Source: an uncultured Alphaproteobacteria bacterium (lineage in GTDB: Bacteria > Pseudomonadota > Alphaproteobacteria > UBA7985). From it: a stretch of DNA of 33,525 bases. The translations under genes were made by a program, and so were the position numbers. The stretch covers positions 1 through 33,525 of the forward strand of contig CAJQLX010000018.1 in the NCBI GenBank assembly GCA_905479265.1, in the 5' to 3' direction. Of the stretch, positions 24,565 to 33,472 are shown piece after piece (positions within the stretch are counted from its first letter, which is position 1; the number at the start of each line of letters is the position of its first letter). The notes under the pieces are model-generated. The model was given only the letters and a program-made list of their open reading frames with translations. It was not told the DNA's origin and searched no databases.

Positions 24565-24645
24565 AATTTGGTGTGCCCTTTGAAATCACAATGCAGCGCA
24601 AAATGCGCGCTAGGGTCGCTCTGGGGGTACACTCTTCAATTCGTT

Positions 24646-24701
24646 GGCCATTACTGTGGCCCTGCGAGAAAAACAGCAGGTTTCCGCCACATGACTGTGG
24701 C
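24646..24701. repeat. Two small inverted repeats upstream of an OmpA-domain gene
   Basis: GGCCA, six bases, TGGCC (24646-24661) and GCCACA, TGAC, TGTGGC (24686-24701) both contain ACTGTGGC. They lie 80-140 bases upstream of the minus-strand OmpA-domain start, in the 233-base gap before the heme A synthase stop, where no gene is seen. They may be binding sites for a regulator of that gene, or the second may be a hairpin in the ctaA 3' region. Confidence 0.3.
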
Positions 24702-24797
24702 TGACGCGCACCAATATTCGGGCAAGCGCCTCAATGTCCTGCTTTATGCGTCAGTTACTAAATATTATGGGCGTTTCGAAGGGAATTGAGCTGCGTT

Positions 24798-25883
24798 TTA
24801 CTGTGTCGCTGTTTGGTTTTTATGCGCCCGCAACAGGGTAAGGCTGGCCAAAAGGGTCAGCGCGCCGGCTTGATGGGCGGCACCGAGCGGAATTGGCACC
24901 GCATAAAGTAGCGTCACCACGCCCAGCACATACTGTCCGATGACCACCAGCAAGGCGATCCAAGCCCAGGTGCGAACAGCGGCAGATGAGCCCGCCGAAC
25001 GGATCAGTGCGATCGCGACGCCGATAACGATCAACGCCGCAACACTGGCAAAGGCACGGTGATGGAGTTGAGCGGCGGTTGGGTTCTCAAACGGATTGCG
25101 GAACCACGGCAGGCCGTTTTGGTAGTCCGCTGGGACCATGGTGCCGCCCATGGTCGGAAATTCATTATAGATCAGCCCCGCGTTCAGGCCGGCAACGAAG
25201 GCGCCAGAAAGCAGCGTCAGGAAGATCAGCAGCATCAGCAGGCTTGGCAAATTCCAGAGCTGGTTGGCTTGAAACCGCACCGGCCCCAGCTGTGCCCGAA
25301 CGCCCAAGCCGATGAAGTACATAAAAATGACCACGGCCATGCCCAGATGCGCCGCCAGACGATAGGCGGAAACGTCGACCAGCTCGGTGTCAAAACCGCT
25401 GCTGACCATGTACCAGCCCAAGAAGCCTTGGAAACAGATCAGCACAAACCCAACAATAGCATGGGGCATGAGCCACTTTTGCTCTGACCAACCACCGCGC
25501 ATGCGCACGACAGCGAACACGATCAAGCCGATCAGAAATGCCATCCCAATCAGGCGACCCCAAAGCCGGTGAATGTATTCCCACCAGAAAATTTGCTTGA
25601 AACCGCTCATGTCCAAAGCGCTCAAGTGCTGTGTTTGGTACTCGCCGGTCAGCTTGTAGACCTCAAACAGCCGAACCCATTCGCCCTGTGACAGCGGCGG
25701 AAAGGTGCCGGCAAAGACGTTCCATTCCATGATGCTAAGGCCGGACTCGGTTAATCGCGTGACCGCGCCGATGATGGCCATGGCAAACACGAGAGCCGCG
25801 GACCCCCAAAGCCAAATCAAAATGCCGCCCAAACCCGCCTGCTGCGCGCCTTGATTTCGGACAAATGTGCTAGAAATGCTCAT
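24798..25883 (-). CDS. ctaA: Heme A synthase (COX15/CtaA)
   Basis: This inner-membrane enzyme oxidises the C8 methyl of heme O to a formyl group, making heme A for aa3-type cytochrome oxidase. The 361-residue chain has eight predicted helices in two four-helix halves. The expected heme-ligand histidines are His105 in YIHRLWGR and His179 in LAAHLGMA for the first half, and His274/275 in QLHHRAFAS and His337 in AAHQAGAL for the second. The VTRLTESGLSIMEW motif near the N-terminus is characteristic. It stands alone, not next to ctaB or cytochrome oxidase subunit genes. The ribosome site is weak. It diverges from the DpaA-like gene, with 176 bases between the two starts. Confidence 0.95.
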   Translation of the reverse strand: MSISSTFVRNQGAQQAGLGGILIWLWGSAALVFAMAIIGAVTRLTESGLSIMEWNVFAGTFPPLSQGEWVRLFEVYKLTGEYQTQHLSALDMSGFKQIFWWEYIHRLWGRLIGMAFLIGLIVFAVVRMRGGWSEQKWLMPHAIVGFVLICFQGFLGWYMVSSGFDTELVDVSAYRLAAHLGMAVVIFMYFIGLGVRAQLGPVRFQANQLWNLPSLLMLLIFLTLLSGAFVAGLNAGLIYNEFPTMGGTMVPADYQNGLPWFRNPFENPTAAQLHHRAFASVAALIVIGVAIALIRSAGSSAAVRTWAWIALLVVIGQYVLGVVTLLYAVPIPLGAAHQAGALTLLASLTLLRAHKNQTATQ

Positions 25884-26059
25884 ATTGCTGTGAAAATCCT
25901 ATGTTCCTTCACGGGGTGCGAAACTGTGAAGTGACCTTCGCTTCGACTGTGCTTAAACACATAAGACGTCTGGACGAAAGTGACAGGCGATGGAGCGTCG
26001 CAGGTATCTGAACTGCGGGGCAATGGACCCAGCGGCGGTTCGCAACGACAGGATGATGT

Positions 26060-26821
26060 ATGACGGAGTTGGCAAGGCAACGGTCGAGACGAAAGCTGCT
26101 GCTGAGTTTGGGTGGCTTAACCGTGCTGCCGCTTGGGTTAGCGGGCTGCGAGGCTGTGGACGGCGCGCCCACGCTGGTCAACTTCAGCCGCGACTTTAAC
26201 GGCGAGGCTCTTGCCTCGGACCTGACAACCATCGATGCCAACCTTGGCGATCCGATCTTGCTGCGGGTGTTCAAGCAAGAGCGGCAGTTGGAAGCATGGG
26301 TGCAGCCGGGCGGCAAAGGCGCGTTCAAGCTCTTCCGGGTTTATCCGATCTGCTACTTCTCCGGCAAACTCGGCCCTAAGACCAAGCAAGGCGACATGCA
26401 ATCGCCTGAGGGCTTTTACTACGCGCGCAGCAACCACGTCCGCCACCAGTCGCAGTACCACCGCGCCATCGATTTTGGCTACCCCAACGCCTTTGATCGC
26501 GCCCACGGCTACACCGGCTCAGAACTGCTGATCCACGGCAACTGCATTTCCAGCGGCTGCTACGCCATGACCGATCCTTTGGTTGACGAGCTGTACCGTC
26601 TGACCCGGGCAGCGACCAACACGCCGGGAACGGGCTTTTGGATCCACGCTTTTCCCTTCCGCATGACCCAGAACAATATGAATCGGTACGACGACAGCCA
26701 ATGGCTGGCGTTCTGGAAGCAGCTGAAGAGCGGCTATGATGCCTTTGAAATGACCAAGGTGCCGCCTCAGATCAGGGTGGAAAACCGGCATTATGTGGTG
26801 ACGGCGGTCGAAACCGCCTAG
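26060..26821 (+). CDS. YkuD-fold L,D-transpeptidase-family enzyme, DpaA/YafK-like, lipoprotein signal
   Basis: The 253-residue protein has the YkuD-type active site HG..(S)SGCYAMTD, with His159 and Cys167. The best match by eye is the YafK group, whose E. coli member DpaA cuts the bond between Braun lipoprotein and peptidoglycan. The same fold also makes such bonds, so direction and substrate are uncertain. The N-terminus combines a twin-arginine-like SRRKLLL with a lipobox ending in GLAGC (Cys30), suggesting Tat export and lipid anchoring. YPICYFSGKLGPKTKQGD and SPEGFYYA are conserved in the family. The ATG at 26060 follows AGGA by six bases. It is divergent from heme A synthase and upstream of groESL, but with a separate promoter for groESL. 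Confidence 0.87.
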   Translation: MTELARQRSRRKLLLSLGGLTVLPLGLAGCEAVDGAPTLVNFSRDFNGEALASDLTTIDANLGDPILLRVFKQERQLEAWVQPGGKGAFKLFRVYPICYFSGKLGPKTKQGDMQSPEGFYYARSNHVRHQSQYHRAIDFGYPNAFDRAHGYTGSELLIHGNCISSGCYAMTDPLVDELYRLTRAATNTPGTGFWIHAFPFRMTQNNMNRYDDSQWLAFWKQLKSGYDAFEMTKVPPQIRVENRHYVVTAVETA

Positions 26822-26858
26822 GCGCCCCGGCTCTCACCTTCCGTTTTTGCATTAGCAG

Positions 26859-26875
26859 CTTGCATTGATTGCAAG
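26859..26875. repeat. Inverted repeat upstream of the groES promoter
   Basis: CTTGCA and TGCAAG face each other around TTGAT. The left arm overlaps the second of two TTGCATT direct repeats (26847 and 26860, 13 bases apart). The site lies 37 bases upstream of the CIRCE element and could be an additional regulatory site of groESL, or chance. Confidence 0.3.
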
Positions 26876-26911
26876 GCACAGGCGCTTGCGACCCTGCCTT
26901 TCACTCACCAA

Positions 26912-26938
26912 TTAGCACTCACAAGCGAGGAGTGCTAA
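26912..26938 (+). promoter_or_regulatory. CIRCE operator (HrcA site) of groESL
   Basis: TTAGCACTC, nine bases, GAGTGCTAA is an exact match to the CIRCE consensus bound by the heat-shock repressor HrcA. It lies 64 bases before the groES ATG. A possible -35 (TTGCGA, 26886) and a poor -10 (CAATTA, 26909) would put transcription start inside the operator, as is usual. The hrcA gene is not in the window. Confidence 0.96.
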
Positions 26939-27002
26939 CACGCGCTCTGAGCCCCGGCTTCTCGGGATTATTTCAACCCTCATAGTTATTGGAGAGAGAC
27001 TT

Positions 27003-27293
27003 ATGAAGTTTCGTCCACTGCATGACCGCGTATTGATCAAGCGTACGGACAGCGAAGAAAAAACCGCTGGCGGCCTGATCATTCCAGACACCGCAAAAGA
27101 AAAGCCAATGGAAGGCGAAGTCGTCGCTGTTGGCGCTGGCGCTTACAATGATGACGGCGACCGCATCAAGCCTGACCTGAAGGTCGGGGACACTGTCCTG
27201 TTCGGCAAGTGGAACGGTACGGAAGTCAAGGTCGACGGCCAAGATCTGTTGATCATGAAAGAAAGCGAAATCATGGGCGTGCTCGAAGCCTAG
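27003..27293 (+). CDS. groES: Co-chaperonin GroES
   Basis: GroES is the seven-subunit lid that closes the GroEL folding chamber. The 96-residue chain is full length and near-canonical: [13 protein letters not shown], the mobile loop [18 protein letters not shown] that touches Gro[13 protein letters not shown], and [28 protein letters not shown] precedes the ATG. It is the first gene of the CIRCE-controlled operon and lies 59 bases before groEL. Confidence 0.98.
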   Translation: MKFRPLHDRVLIKRTDSEEKTAGGLIIPDTAKEKPMEGEVVAVGAGAYNDDGDRIKPDLKVGDTVLFGKWNGTEVKVDGQDLLIMKESEIMGVLEA

Positions 27294-27310
27294 GCTTCGC
27301 CGCTTTTTGA

Positions 27311-28999
<1,689 letters not shown>

Positions 29000-29021
29000 T
29001 CATCCGACCTCTAGGGTTTAG

Positions 29022-29060
29022 AAAAGGGCGCTGCACCACTGGGTTCAGCGCCCTTTTTTT
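29022..29060 (+). terminator. Rho-independent terminator between groEL and the convergent nucleoside hydrolase gene
   Basis: GGGCGCTG pairs with CAGCGCCC around a 12-base loop and is followed by seven T. A-residues on the left give it a weaker T-run on the minus strand, so it probably serves both convergent genes. Confidence 0.93.
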
Positions 29061-29065
29061 GTCTG

Positions 29066-30004
29066 CTAGCGCAGGGTCGCCAAGCGTTCTTGCAGCAAGG
29101 CCCAATAGCCGTCCACGTCTACGTGACGCAAGTAGTTGACGTTCTTCACCCGGTCCGTGACGCCCCACCAGTCCGCAACTGTCATGCCTCGGGTCAGCGC
29201 GGAGGCGGTTTCGATTTCCACGTTAATCACCCGTCCGCCGTAAAGCTCGGGTTGGAGCAAAAACGCGATGACGTTGGGGTCGTGCAAGGGACCGCCTTGG
29301 GAGCCGTATTTCTCGACGTCAAAGCGCTCGAAGAAATCCAGCAAGCCTGCGCTTGCGGGGCCGGTCTGATTGGGCATGGACCGAAACGCCTCGATGATGG
29401 CGTCACTGGTGAGCGTCTGGTGGGTCAAATCCAGCGGGATCATGGTCACGGGTGCGCCGCAGTGCATGACCATGTCAGCGGCTTCGGGATCAACGTAAAT
29501 ATTGAATTCAGCCGCTGGGGTCGTATTTCCGCCTTCGAACAGCCCGCCGCCCATGAGCACAATTTCTTGCAGCCGTTCACCCAGCCGCGGCTCTGCCTGT
29601 AGCGCCAGCCCAAGGTTGGTCAGCGGCCCCAAAGCACAGAGCGTGATGGTCTGTGCGGGCGCGTTCATCACGGTTTCAACGATAAAGTCCACGCCGGCCT
29701 GTTCCTGCAGCGGCATGACCGGATCAGGCAGCTCATAGCCGTCCAGCCCGGATTTGCCGTGCACATACTCGGCTGTGACCAGCGTCCGGCTCAACGGGCC
29801 AGAAGCGCCGGCGAACACCCGCGTGTCGGACCGCCCGGCCAACTCGCACACTTTGCGCGCATTGATGGTGGTTTTGTCGAGCGGCACGTTGCCAGCGACG
29901 CAGGTGATGCCGAGCACCGCCAACTCAGGCGAGGCCAGCGCCAACAAGATGGCAAGGGCGTCGTCTTGGCCGGGGTCGGTGTCGATGATGATGGGGCGAG
30001 TCAT
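29066..30004 (-). CDS. Inosine-uridine-preferring nucleoside hydrolase family protein
   Basis: This enzyme should cleave the N-glycosidic bond of ribonucleosides, releasing the base and ribose for salvage. From the ATG at 30004 it has 312 residues and begins with the calcium- and ribose-binding motif DTDPGQDDA (Asp8, Asp10, Asp14, Asp15). Further family features are CVAGNVPLDKTTINA, LCALGPLTNLGLAL, VLMGGGLFEGGNTTPAAEFNIYVDPEAA, and GPLHDPNVIAFLL with the C-terminal histidine. The frame stays open 189 bases upstream, but that stretch has no family similarity. Base preference cannot be read from sequence. It converges on groEL. Confidence 0.93.
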   Translation of the reverse strand: MTRPIIIDTDPGQDDALAILLALASPELAVLGITCVAGNVPLDKTTINARKVCELAGRSDTRVFAGASGPLSRTLVTAEYVHGKSGLDGYELPDPVMPLQEQAGVDFIVETVMNAPAQTITLCALGPLTNLGLALQAEPRLGERLQEIVLMGGGLFEGGNTTPAAEFNIYVDPEAADMVMHCGAPVTMIPLDLTHQTLTSDAIIEAFRSMPNQTGPASAGLLDFFERFDVEKYGSQGGPLHDPNVIAFLLQPELYGGRVINVEIETASALTRGMTVADWWGVTDRVKNVNYLRHVDVDGYWALLQERLATLR

Positions 30005-30083
30005 GGGGCGTCTCTCTGTCACGATGAACGCCGAGTGTTCCCGAATTTGGGGCAGGGGTCTAGGGTCGCTGGCCGTCTGGGGC

Positions 30084-30584
30084 TTAGGTGTTGCCCTTGA
30101 TCGCGAAGGAGCTGAAGCAGTTTTCGATCTTGGTGCCGTCATCCATCCGGCAGGTTGGCACATCCACCACGTCGAAACTGGCGTAGCCATCACAGCCCTG
30201 CTCCAGCTTCATCTGCACCTCTGCAAACCGGATTTTGCCCGCGCGCGGGTTCTTGAACGTCACGCGACGGGTTTGAATGTAGAAGTTATCGCGGTCCAAG
30301 AACTGCAAATCGGCCGCGACCTCTTTCAGGCCCACGGCGAAGCCATTGTGCAGACCAAAAATCAGCGTGCAGCGCTCGTCGCTGCTGTCCGAGCCGCGCT
30401 CTTGCTGCAATTCCATTTCCAGCAACTCCGAAAAGGTCTGGTCGGGGTCCGTGGACCAGCTGCCATTTTCGTACAAGTAGACACGCTCGCCCTCTGCCGT
30501 GAATGCAGATTTCTGGGCGAAGGCCAGTGCGGGGCTCAGGGCCGCTGAGATCAGGACGCCCCAGTAAAGCAACGTGTTATTCAT
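30084..30584 (-). CDS. Exported protein of unknown function with four cysteines
   Basis: I do not recognise this family. The 166-residue protein has a signal peptide (about residues 1-23, LSPALAFA-Q). The mature part opens with GERVYLYENGSW, a short beta-hairpin-like motif seen in several small periplasmic proteins, then an acidic stretch, then a domain with four cysteines (RCTLIF, QGCDGY, PTCRMD, ENCFSS). These could form two disulfides in the periplasm. The downstream gene on the strand is the nucleoside hydrolase, 79 bases away, so co-transcription is possible. The start is chosen from the signal peptide; the ribosome site is weak. Confidence 0.75.
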   Translation of the reverse strand: MNNTLLYWGVLISAALSPALAFAQKSAFTAEGERVYLYENGSWSTDPDQTFSELLEMELQQERGSDSSDERCTLIFGLHNGFAVGLKEVAADLQFLDRDNFYIQTRRVTFKNPRAGKIRFAEVQMKLEQGCDGYASFDVVDVPTCRMDDGTKIENCFSSFAIKGNT

Positions 30585-30735
30585 GGCGAGCTCGTGTATG
30601 GTTTAACAACCTAATAGAGTATTTCTCGCGCTTTTACTATCGTGAAACGGTCCTACGCTCGACTGGCCTGCCAAACGGTCGCCTTGACGAATCCAGCGTG
30701 TCGTTGCACTTCCCTTCTCACACTTCAAGCAACGC

Positions 30736-30755
30736 ACGCAGGTCCACGCAGGTCC
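30736..30755 (+). repeat. Perfect 10-base tandem duplication directly before the lepA start
   Basis: ACGCAGGTCC occurs twice in a row, the second copy ending immediately before the lepA ATG. Each copy includes AGG; the one in the second copy is too close to the start (three bases) and the one in the first is far (13 bases), so the duplication may affect translation efficiency. Confidence 0.6.
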
Positions 30756-32558
30756 ATGACCCAACTCGAAAACATCCGTAATTTCGCAATCATCGCGCAC
30801 ATTGACCACGGCAAGTCCACGCTGGCCGATCGTTTGATCCAAACGACGGGTGGCCTGACGAACCGGGAGATGAAAGACCAGGTGCTCGACAGCATGGAGC
30901 TGGAGCGCGAGCGTGGGATTACCATTAAAGCAAACTCGGTCCGCCTGAACTATCACGCCAACGATGGACAGGACTACACGCTGAACCTGATCGACACGCC
31001 GGGGCACGTTGATTTCGCCTATGAAGTCTCGCGCTCGCTGTCGGCCTGCGAAGGTTCGCTGCTGCTTGTTGATGCGTCTCAAGGCGTGGAGGCCCAGACG
31101 CTGGCCAATGTTTATCTGGCCATTGAGAACGATCACGAGATCATTCCGGTGTTGAACAAGGTCGATCTTCCCGCCGCTGAGCCCGAGCGCATTCAGCAGC
31201 AAATCGAAGATGTCATCGGCCTCGATGCCTCTGAAGCGATTCACGTGTCTGGTAAAACGGGCGCTGGCGTGCCGGAAGTGCTGGAAGCGCTGGTTACAAA
31301 AATCCCTGCGCCCAAGGGCGATCCTGACAGCTCGCTCAAGGCGCTGCTGGTTGACTCTTGGTATGACGTTTATCTGGGCGTGATCATTCTGGTCCGCGTG
31401 GTTGATGGCAGCATCAAGAAGGGTATGAAGATCCGCATGATGGGCACGGGCGTGTCCTATGAGGTCGATCGCGTGGGCGTCTTTACCCCGCACCGGACTG
31501 AAATGCCGTCGCTCAATGCCGGCGAGCTCGGATTTATTACCGCAGGCATGAAGACGGTGGGCGATACCAGCGTGGGTGACACAATCACCGACGAGCGGCG
31601 CCCGGCGAACGAACCTCTGCCCGGATTTAAGCCTTCGGTGCCGGTGGTGTTCTGTGGTCTGTACCCGTCGGAGTCCGCCGATTTCGACAACTTACGAGAG
31701 TCGCTGGCGAAGCTGGCCTTGAATGATGCGTCGTTCCAGTTTGAAACGGAAAGTTCGGCGGCCTTGGGTTTTGGGTTCCGGTGTGGGTTCTTGGGCCTGC
31801 TGCATCTGGAAATCGTCCAAGAGCGCCTGAGCCGCGAGTTCGACCTCGATCTGGTCACAACAGCGCCCTCGGTGGTCTACCGTCTGCATTTGACCGACGG
31901 CAGTGTGATGGACATGCACAACCCGGTGGATATGCCGGACGTGCAGCGCATTGATTACATCGAGGAACCGTGGATCAAGGCGACCATTCTGGTCCCGGAT
32001 GAGCACCTCGGTCCCGTGCTGAAGCTGTGTGAAGAACGGCGCGGCGTACAGTTGGACATGACCTACATGAACAACCGCGCTGTGGTGGTTTACAAGCTGC
32101 CGCTGGCCGAAGTGGTCTTTGACTTCTACGACCGCCTCAAGTCGATCTCGCGGGGCTACGCTTCATTCGATTATCAGGTTGACGGTTATGAGGAAGGGGA
32201 CTTGGTGAAAGTCTCCATCTTGATCAACGGAGAGCCTGTCGATGCCTTGGCCATCATGGTCCACAAAGAAAAATCAGAATCCCGCGGCCGTGATTTGTGT
32301 GTGCGGCTCAAGGAACTGATTCCACGTCAGTTGTTCAAAATCGCCGTTCAGGCTGCGATTGGTGGCAAGGTCATCGCGCGGGAAACCATCTCGGCCATGC
32401 GCAAAGACGTGACCGCCAAGTGTTACGGCGGTGACGCAACGCGAAAGCGTAAACTGCTGGAAAAGCAGAAAGCGGGTAAGAAGCGGATGCGGAACATTGG
32501 TAACGTGGATATCCCGCAGTCAGCCTTCCTCGCCGCGCTCAAGATGAGTGACGATTAA
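30756..32558 (+). CDS. lepA: Elongation factor 4 (LepA), ribosome-associated GTPase
   Basis: LepA is a translational GTPase linked to ribosome biogenesis and translation under ionic stress. From the ATG at 30756 it has 600 residues and opens with [19 protein letters not shown] (G1). It continues with [18 protein letters not shown] (G3) and LNKVDLP (G4), the EF-G-like domains II, III and V, and the lysine-rich C-terminal domain special to LepA ([30 protein letters not shown]). The frame is open 114 bases upstream, but LepA proteins begin where this ATG does. A 10-base duplication abuts the start. It converges on a small membrane-protein gene with a seven-base gap. Confidence 0.98.
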   Translation: MTQLENIRNFAIIAHIDHGKSTLADRLIQTTGGLTNREMKDQVLDSMELERERGITIKANSVRLNYHANDGQDYTLNLIDTPGHVDFAYEVSRSLSACEGSLLLVDASQGVEAQTLANVYLAIENDHEIIPVLNKVDLPAAEPERIQQQIEDVIGLDASEAIHVSGKTGAGVPEVLEALVTKIPAPKGDPDSSLKALLVDSWYDVYLGVIILVRVVDGSIKKGMKIRMMGTGVSYEVDRVGVFTPHRTEMPSLNAGELGFITAGMKTVGDTSVGDTITDERRPANEPLPGFKPSVPVVFCGLYPSESADFDNLRESLAKLALNDASFQFETESSAALGFGFRCGFLGLLHLEIVQERLSREFDLDLVTTAPSVVYRLHLTDGSVMDMHNPVDMPDVQRIDYIEEPWIKATILVPDEHLGPVLKLCEERRGVQLDMTYMNNRAVVVYKLPLAEVVFDFYDRLKSISRGYASFDYQVDGYEEGDLVKVSILINGEPVDALAIMVHKEKSESRGRDLCVRLKELIPRQLFKIAVQAAIGGKVIARETISAMRKDVTAKCYGGDATRKRKLLEKQKAGKKRMRNIGNVDIPQSAFLAALKMSDD

Positions 32559-32565
32559 GCCAGCT

Positions 32566-32829
32566 TCAGGTGTGGGTCGGCGGACGGTGTCGACCCAAGA
32601 CCAAAAACAGCGCGCCAAGGGCAATCGCTGGGATCCAAGGCGGCGACTCAGCGATCAATGCTGGCAAGGTTGAAGCGGCACCCGGCCCAACAAACTGGTC
32701 AATCACGTCACCCAGTGACAGCACGCGGGTCCATGAGCCGCCAAACGCAGCCAGCATGCCCTCGATAATCAATTGAACAGCAGCGATAGCCGCAAAAACG
32801 CAGCCGATTGCCCAGAGGATCAGTCGCAT
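32566..32829 (-). CDS. Small membrane protein of unknown function (87 aa)
   Basis: I do not recognise a family. The 87-residue protein has two hydrophobic segments: LILWAIGCVFAAIAAVQLII near the N-terminus and WIPAIALGALFLVLG near the C-terminus. The first may instead be a signal anchor. Between them is a loop of about 35 residues with little charge. The C-terminus is basic (RHRPPTHT). AAGGGAG seven bases before the ATG is a good ribosome site and supports a real gene. It is convergent with lepA. The tRNA gene lies about 110 bases beyond its start on the other strand. Confidence 0.72.
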   Translation of the reverse strand: MRLILWAIGCVFAAIAAVQLIIEGMLAAFGGSWTRVLSLGDVIDQFVGPGAASTLPALIAESPPWIPAIALGALFLVLGRHRPPTHT

Positions 32830-32936
32830 ATTTACTCCCTTATGGTCACCGATAAGAGCTATACACCATTCACAGTGCTAAAACAGGTCTTCGCCATTGC
32901 GCAGCCGCTCTGAATTGCCTATCAAGCCGCCAGCGC

Positions 32937-33026
32937 GGTGAGGTGGCCGAGTGGCTTAAGGCGCTCGCCTGGAACGCGGGTATAGGGGAAACTCTATCGT
33001 GGGTTCGAATCCCACCCTCACCGCCA
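32937..33026 (+). tRNA. tRNA-Ser (anticodon GGA)
   Basis: The 90-base sequence folds as a class II tRNA. Acceptor GGTGAGG pairs with CCTCACC, G is the discriminator base typical of serine tRNAs, and CCA is encoded. The D-arm is GCC/GGC. The anticodon stem CTCGC/GCGGG holds the loop CTGGAAC, giving anticodon GGA for UCC and UCU codons. The long variable arm has an ATAG/CTAT stem, and the T-arm is GTGGG-TTCGAAT-CCCAC. Confidence 0.97.
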
Positions 33027-33068
33027 TTTTCCAAACGTTCCAAAAATCTAAATCTCGGCCTTGGTCAG

Positions 33069-33086
33069 CCCCCCCGCCCCCGCCCC
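33069..33086 (-). repeat. C-rich tract, possible G-quadruplex on the minus strand
   Basis: The plus strand has runs of seven, five and four C separated by single G. On the minus strand this reads as G4, G5 and G7 runs with one-base loops; if the longest run is split, four G-runs are available for a three-layer quadruplex. It lies 42 bases after the tRNA 3' end. Confidence 0.45.
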
Positions 33087-33436
33087 TCGGGGGTCGCAGT
33101 GGTGTGTCCTATGGAACCAACCGGTGCGCCTACGGCTGCCCTCCTGCTGCTCAAGGTGACTACATCTCGGTCGCCGACGCCGCTTCGCGATGATGCGAAA
33201 CGCACTAAGGTATTTGAGCTATACTGTGCAAAGCCGTTGCGGCTGTTCACGCTTGTTCCCTCGCTAAGCATGAGACGCGTGCCCTGTTTTATGAGGGTCC
33301 GTCGAAAACCAGCAGCGATAAATTCGACAGAAAGCGCCCCGTTCTGACTGAAAATTTGCTAGAAAGGGGGCAAGAGCCACATTTTCGTCTAATTTTCGCA
33401 ATGCTGAACACCAAACCTGTGTTCGAAGTGCAACAA

Positions 33437-33472
33437 ACTATAACGCATAATGTAGTCGCATTATCTTATAGT
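33437..33472. repeat. Interrupted inverted repeat in AT-rich DNA
   Basis: ACTATAA, CGC, ATAATG (33437-33452) faces CATTAT, C, TTATAGT (33459-33472) around a six-base TAGTCG centre. Both arm parts, of seven and six bases, match exactly, interrupted by a three-to-one-base bulge. No T-run follows, so it is not a typical terminator; a protein-binding site or structured DNA element is more likely. Confidence 0.45.

Noticed and set aside
24568-24789. Plus-strand open frame of 73 codons between an OmpA-domain gene and heme A synthase
   Set aside because: No ribosome site, odd composition, and it covers the probable promoter of the OmpA-domain gene.
33065-33271. Minus-strand open frame of 68 codons after the tRNA
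   Set aside because: The sequence is Arg/Ser-rich and reads across the C-rich tract. No start signal or family is visible; possibly a degraded gene, but I cannot support it.
32943-33347. Open frame starting inside tRNA-Ser
   Set aside because: It begins within the tRNA and has no ribosome site or recognisable product.
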